From assembly GCF_020386615.1 (NCBI RefSeq), contig NZ_CP077769.1:5270001-5334000 (forward strand): a stretch of DNA of 64,000 bases, in the 5' to 3' direction. Under the pieces are notes generated by a model that did not search any database, was not told the DNA's origin, and saw only the letters and a program-made list of their open reading frames with translations. A program made the position numbers and the translations under genes. The stretch's first letter is position 1. Each line of letters starts with the position of its first letter. Origin of the DNA: Chitinophaga pendula (lineage in GTDB: Bacteria; Bacteroidota; Bacteroidia; Chitinophagales; Chitinophagaceae). Positions 61,643-64,000 of the stretch are shown here, one piece after another.

Positions 61643-61824
61643 TCCGGAAATTACCAGATTGAAGTCCGCTCGCGGTGCAAAGCAATATTTTGCACGAGGT
61701 TTCATCATCATTTACGGTTCCACCATCAACTACACCGTTATCCGATCCATTCAACCGCCAGGCTGACCTTATTGCTAATTATGACTAACTGGTAATTTTT
61801 TTATTACATACCCAACGCAATACT

Positions 61825-62757
61825 ATGGATATTCAACATGCCCCTGCCTTGTCGATTCCTTTTCCGGAGCATATCAGCCCTCATGCGGGTATCACGGAGA
61901 CACGACTACTTGATTACATGGATGCCACTGCACTGTTGCCTGCTGTTTTGAAGGCGAAATATGCGCAGCAGGGCTTTGCACAAACGGCGGCCCGTTATTT
62001 TCCTTTGGCGACGGAGGAGCAACTATTACTTTTCAGCAAATTCCTGTTATGGAAAACGCTTTGTGAGGATCTGACGGAAGATAGTGATGGGCCGTCGATC
62101 CTGTTCATCAAGGAGCGTTATCATGCTATATGGCGGGGGGCGCCGTTGCACGCTGATGATAATGCTGCTGCGCATGTATTGGCTGATTTCCGGGCAGCCG
62201 GTATCATAGAGGAGTTGTCTGTGGGTTGGCGGGAGCGGTTTATTGAGGCGATCAGTGATTACCTGGAAGGGCGGTCGCTGGAGGCACCTTACCGGCAAGC
62301 CAAGCAGCTGCCTGCTTTAAAGGATTATTTACTGATCCGGGAAAAGGCTGCGGGTCAGCATGTATTGAACATGCTGGCGGAGATAGCTGCGGGTTTTGTA
62401 TTGCCCAACAGTATTTATGAGCATCCAGTTATACAACGTTTGCTGGTGTTATCCCATCGGTTGATCGCCTGGTGTCAGGATTATTATGCGATTGAAAAAG
62501 AGAGTGCGGAGAATGATGTGATGAATATCATTCCTATCCTTCAGCATCAATTCCAGTTGGCCCGCAAGGCTGCGAGCCGTAAGCTGGTGAGTATGCATGA
62601 AGCGGATCTAAATGAATTTGCCACGCTGCGTACCGTATTGCCTGATTTCGAGCCTTACGATGAGCAGGTAGCTGCTTATATCGATCACATTAAAAACATT
62701 ATCAGCGGGCAGTTCTATGCCAATCAGCAAGCATTCAGTTATGCTACTACTGCCTGA
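61825..62757 (+). CDS. terpene synthase family protein (class I, divergent motifs)
   Basis: This 310-residue protein fits the bacterial class I terpene cyclase fold: helices through 50-300, the AAGQHVLNMLAEIAAGFVLP segment typical of helix G, and WCQDYYAIEKES near 217-228 with NDVMNIIPILQHQ just after. The aspartate-rich motif would be CEDLTED near 77-83, with glutamate for the first aspartate. The NSE motif (N-D-x-x-S-x-x-x-E) reads Q-D-Y-Y-A-I-E-K-E, so two of three metal ligands are changed. It might bind metal differently, make an unusual product or be inactive. A terpene product is therefore uncertain. Confidence 0.7.
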   Translation: MDIQHAPALSIPFPEHISPHAGITETRLLDYMDATALLPAVLKAKYAQQGFAQTAARYFPLATEEQLLLFSKFLLWKTLCEDLTEDSDGPSILFIKERYHAIWRGAPLHADDNAAAHVLADFRAAGIIEELSVGWRERFIEAISDYLEGRSLEAPYRQAKQLPALKDYLLIREKAAGQHVLNMLAEIAAGFVLPNSIYEHPVIQRLLVLSHRLIAWCQDYYAIEKESAENDVMNIIPILQHQFQLARKAASRKLVSMHEADLNEFATLRTVLPDFEPYDEQVAAYIDHIKNIISGQFYANQQAFSYATTA

Positions 62758-62819
62758 ACCGGGGTTTATTCACCTGGTCAGGCGGTAGCGCCTTTATATC
62801 TGTAATAATTCCCGGCTAA

Positions 62820-63059
62820 TCAGTTGAGATGTATCATGCTTTTGCTGCAGTGGATGATATTTTCCACTTCTCCTTTAATCATTTCGTACACCTGTACTTT
62901 ATCCTTCTTGATGATCATTAACTGTTGCAAAACGAGGTAGTAAATTTCGCCGCCGCTGCAGCCTGTTACCTGGGCTTTCAATAGGTCTTTCCTGATATCT
63001 TCACAACCAGTCGCTTCCAGCTTCTGGTAAATGACATACAGGTCATTTATCCAACTCAT
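62820..63059 (-). CDS. small hypothetical protein (79 aa)
   Basis: A short frame starts MSWINDLYVIYQKLE and ends just before the terpene synthase stop on the other strand. The product is helical, has three cysteines, no signal and no membrane helix. I do not recognise it. Codon use looks like its neighbours, and a long AT-rich stretch upstream could hold its promoter. Confidence 0.55.
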   Translation of the reverse strand: MSWINDLYVIYQKLEATGCEDIRKDLLKAQVTGCSGGEIYYLVLQQLMIIKKDKVQVYEMIKGEVENIIHCSKSMIHLN

Positions 63060-63245
63060 ATAGGGTAGGTTTTATAATAACACTATAAATATATTAATAA
63101 TATTATCAATTTGAAATGTTTTGTTGGCATTTTTAATCTACCCTGAAGCTACTTCTTTCCAACAGAGATATAAGTGCAGTCTGGCAACCTTAACGGAAGG
63201 ATAATCCCGGGAAATTCCCGGGATTATTTTTTGGAGCGGTTTGAT
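63060..63245. other. intergenic region with orphan plus-strand terminator
   Basis: The left half is very AT-rich (promoter-like for the 79-residue gene). The right half ends in the hairpin at 63201-63232. No frame longer than a few codons is evident. Confidence 0.4.
63201..63232 (+). terminator. 13-bp palindrome followed by T-run
   Basis: ATAATCCCGGGAA and TTCCCGGGATTAT are exact reverse complements around one base, followed by six T residues on the plus strand. On the minus strand there is no T-run. Yet the nearest plus-strand gene ends 440 bp upstream, with a minus-strand gene in between. Confidence 0.7.
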
Positions 63246-64000
63246 TTACAACCAGATCAATGGATTGCGAATGGGGAGGTTACGTAGTACCTCTTCCACC
63301 TGGGGGTTGTGGTCCAGTTTATTCCACAAGTCATAGTATTCCTGTTTTCCGAGTGCTGCGGCACCGAATAGCAAGGCTGGTTGTGCGACGGGCCAGTTAT
63401 CCCAGTACATGATGTCTTTGGGATATGGCCATTGTTGTTTGTTGTTGATATAGGGATACATGAACAATATTGCTTTTCCCATATTGCGGTTATTGGAGAC
63501 GGTGTATTGCCAGAGGTTCTCTTTGCGGTTGCTGAGTATCTGGCAGATGGTTGCCATTGCGTCGAGGTTGAACAGCATATAGCCGTATGGTTTAGTCCTG
63601 GCTAGTTCGCGGGGATAGCTACCATCTGGGGCCATCTGGTTGGGAAGTAATACTTCTTTATAGCGGCGGATGCAGTAGTCCATCTTTTCCTGGTCGTCCA
63701 GGAGTTTGGCGAATGCGGCTACCTGCATGACCCAGCAGGTGCCATGGTTGTTAGTGGCGTCTCTTTCGGCGATGCCGTATGGGTGGGTGGTCATCCATTG
63801 CAGGTATTCGGTGAACCACTGTTTGACTGCTTTCAGGTCGGCGGGGGGGATGGTGCCTGTTTGTTCCATGATCCTGATGGCCTGTACGACTTCCAGGAAG
63901 TGGATGGTATCGATGATCCCAATGCCTCTGCCGGTGGCCCTGCCTTTGATGGCCTGGGCATATTGGAGGTTGGGGTTCATGCGGGTATCTTGATTGATGA
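63246..64000 (-). CDS. alginate-lyase-family protein (5' end outside the window)
   Basis: The frame is open from the right edge; the ATG at 63980 is probably internal, because the codons before it (INQDTR) lead into TRMNPNLQYAQAI, a conserved run of the alginate lyase family (PL5-like alpha/alpha toroid). The visible part has NNHGTCWVMQVAAFA near the middle, which contains the conserved catalytic asparagine-histidine pair, and GSYPRELARTKPYGYMLFNLDA. It ends in a WPYPKDIMYWDNWP segment. It likely acts on a uronic-acid polysaccharide, perhaps exported. The signal peptide and full length are not visible. Confidence 0.82.
   Translation of the reverse strand, partial: INQDTRMNPNLQYAQAIKGRATGRGIGIIDTIHFLEVVQAIRIMEQTGTIPPADLKAVKQWFTEYLQWMTTHPYGIAERDATNNHGTCWVMQVAAFAKLLDDQEKMDYCIRRYKEVLLPNQMAPDGSYPRELARTKPYGYMLFNLDAMATICQILSNRKENLWQYTVSNNRNMGKAILFMYPYINNKQQWPYPKDIMYWDNWPVAQPALLFGAAALGKQEYYDLWNKLDHNPQVEEVLRNLPIRNPLIWL

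Overview
The window looks like a chromosomal segment of a Bacteroidota bacterium, most likely Chitinophaga or a close relative in the Chitinophagaceae. The main reasons are a 1,460-residue chitinase with two GH18 domains, chitin-binding modules and a C-terminal type IX secretion (T9SS) sorting domain, a fused alpha/beta 2-oxoacid dehydrogenase E1, PCMD-type and other lipoproteins, and many Bacteroidota-type promoters (TAnnTTTG at -7, sometimes with TTG/TTTG 19-20 bp upstream). This assignment is an inference from gene content; no 16S gene is present.

Region 1 (1-5947) is the right end of an integrated mobile element. It carries a partial gene, a membrane protein, a MobF (TrwC/TraI-like) relaxase-helicase, two small hypothetical genes and a large serine recombinase. 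The recombinase frame runs straight into an antisense tRNA-Met gene, so its last codons are tRNA sequence and the tRNA terminator lies inside its 3' end. The other end of the element is outside the window.

Region 2 (6000-27240) is mostly housekeeping: E1 dehydrogenase with a divergent MarR gene, FAH hydrolase, pth, ribosomal L25/Ctc, prs, radC, a Gfo/Idh/MocA oxidoreductase behind a Fur-box-like palindrome, ispD, queA, a double-ATPase peptide ABC protein, AMP nucleosidase, an orphan HsdR-N-like protein, glutamate dehydrogenase, ccmBCD for cytochrome c maturation, a biotin carboxylase, a GtrA-family protein, thymidine kinase, a proline-rich hypothetical and Kdo transferase. Between gtrA and tdk lies a degenerate array of TATA-headed units repeated about every 11 bp. 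It is the most unusual non-coding structure I found.

Region 3 (27300-36300) makes activated sugars for surface polysaccharide. A DegT aminotransferase, UDP-glucose dehydrogenase and UDP-glucuronate decarboxylase form one run (UDP-glucose to UDP-glucuronate to UDP-xylose). rfbB, rfbC and two diverged rfbD copies follow (dTDP-rhamnose branch, with no rfbA in the window), then tyrS. The 350-bp gap before rfbB is full of inverted repeats.

Region 4 (36300-50700) holds a polyprenyl synthetase, surface lipoproteins and a beta-barrel protein, two amidohydrolase-family genes in which two of three domains seem to have lost the metal-binding motif, a small Spy/CpxP-like protein, glycerate 2-kinase, mannonate dehydratase and a PAS histidine kinase.

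Region 5 (50800-64000) holds an EmrA-EmrB-TolC efflux operon with a divergent MarR gene and a palindrome inside its promoter, the large T9SS chitinase, a protein joining a sigma-factor-like N-terminus to a membrane anchor and TPRs, a divergent class I terpene synthase, a small hypothetical, and the 3' part of an alginate-lyase-family gene cut by the window edge. I saw no rRNA, CRISPR array or insertion sequence.
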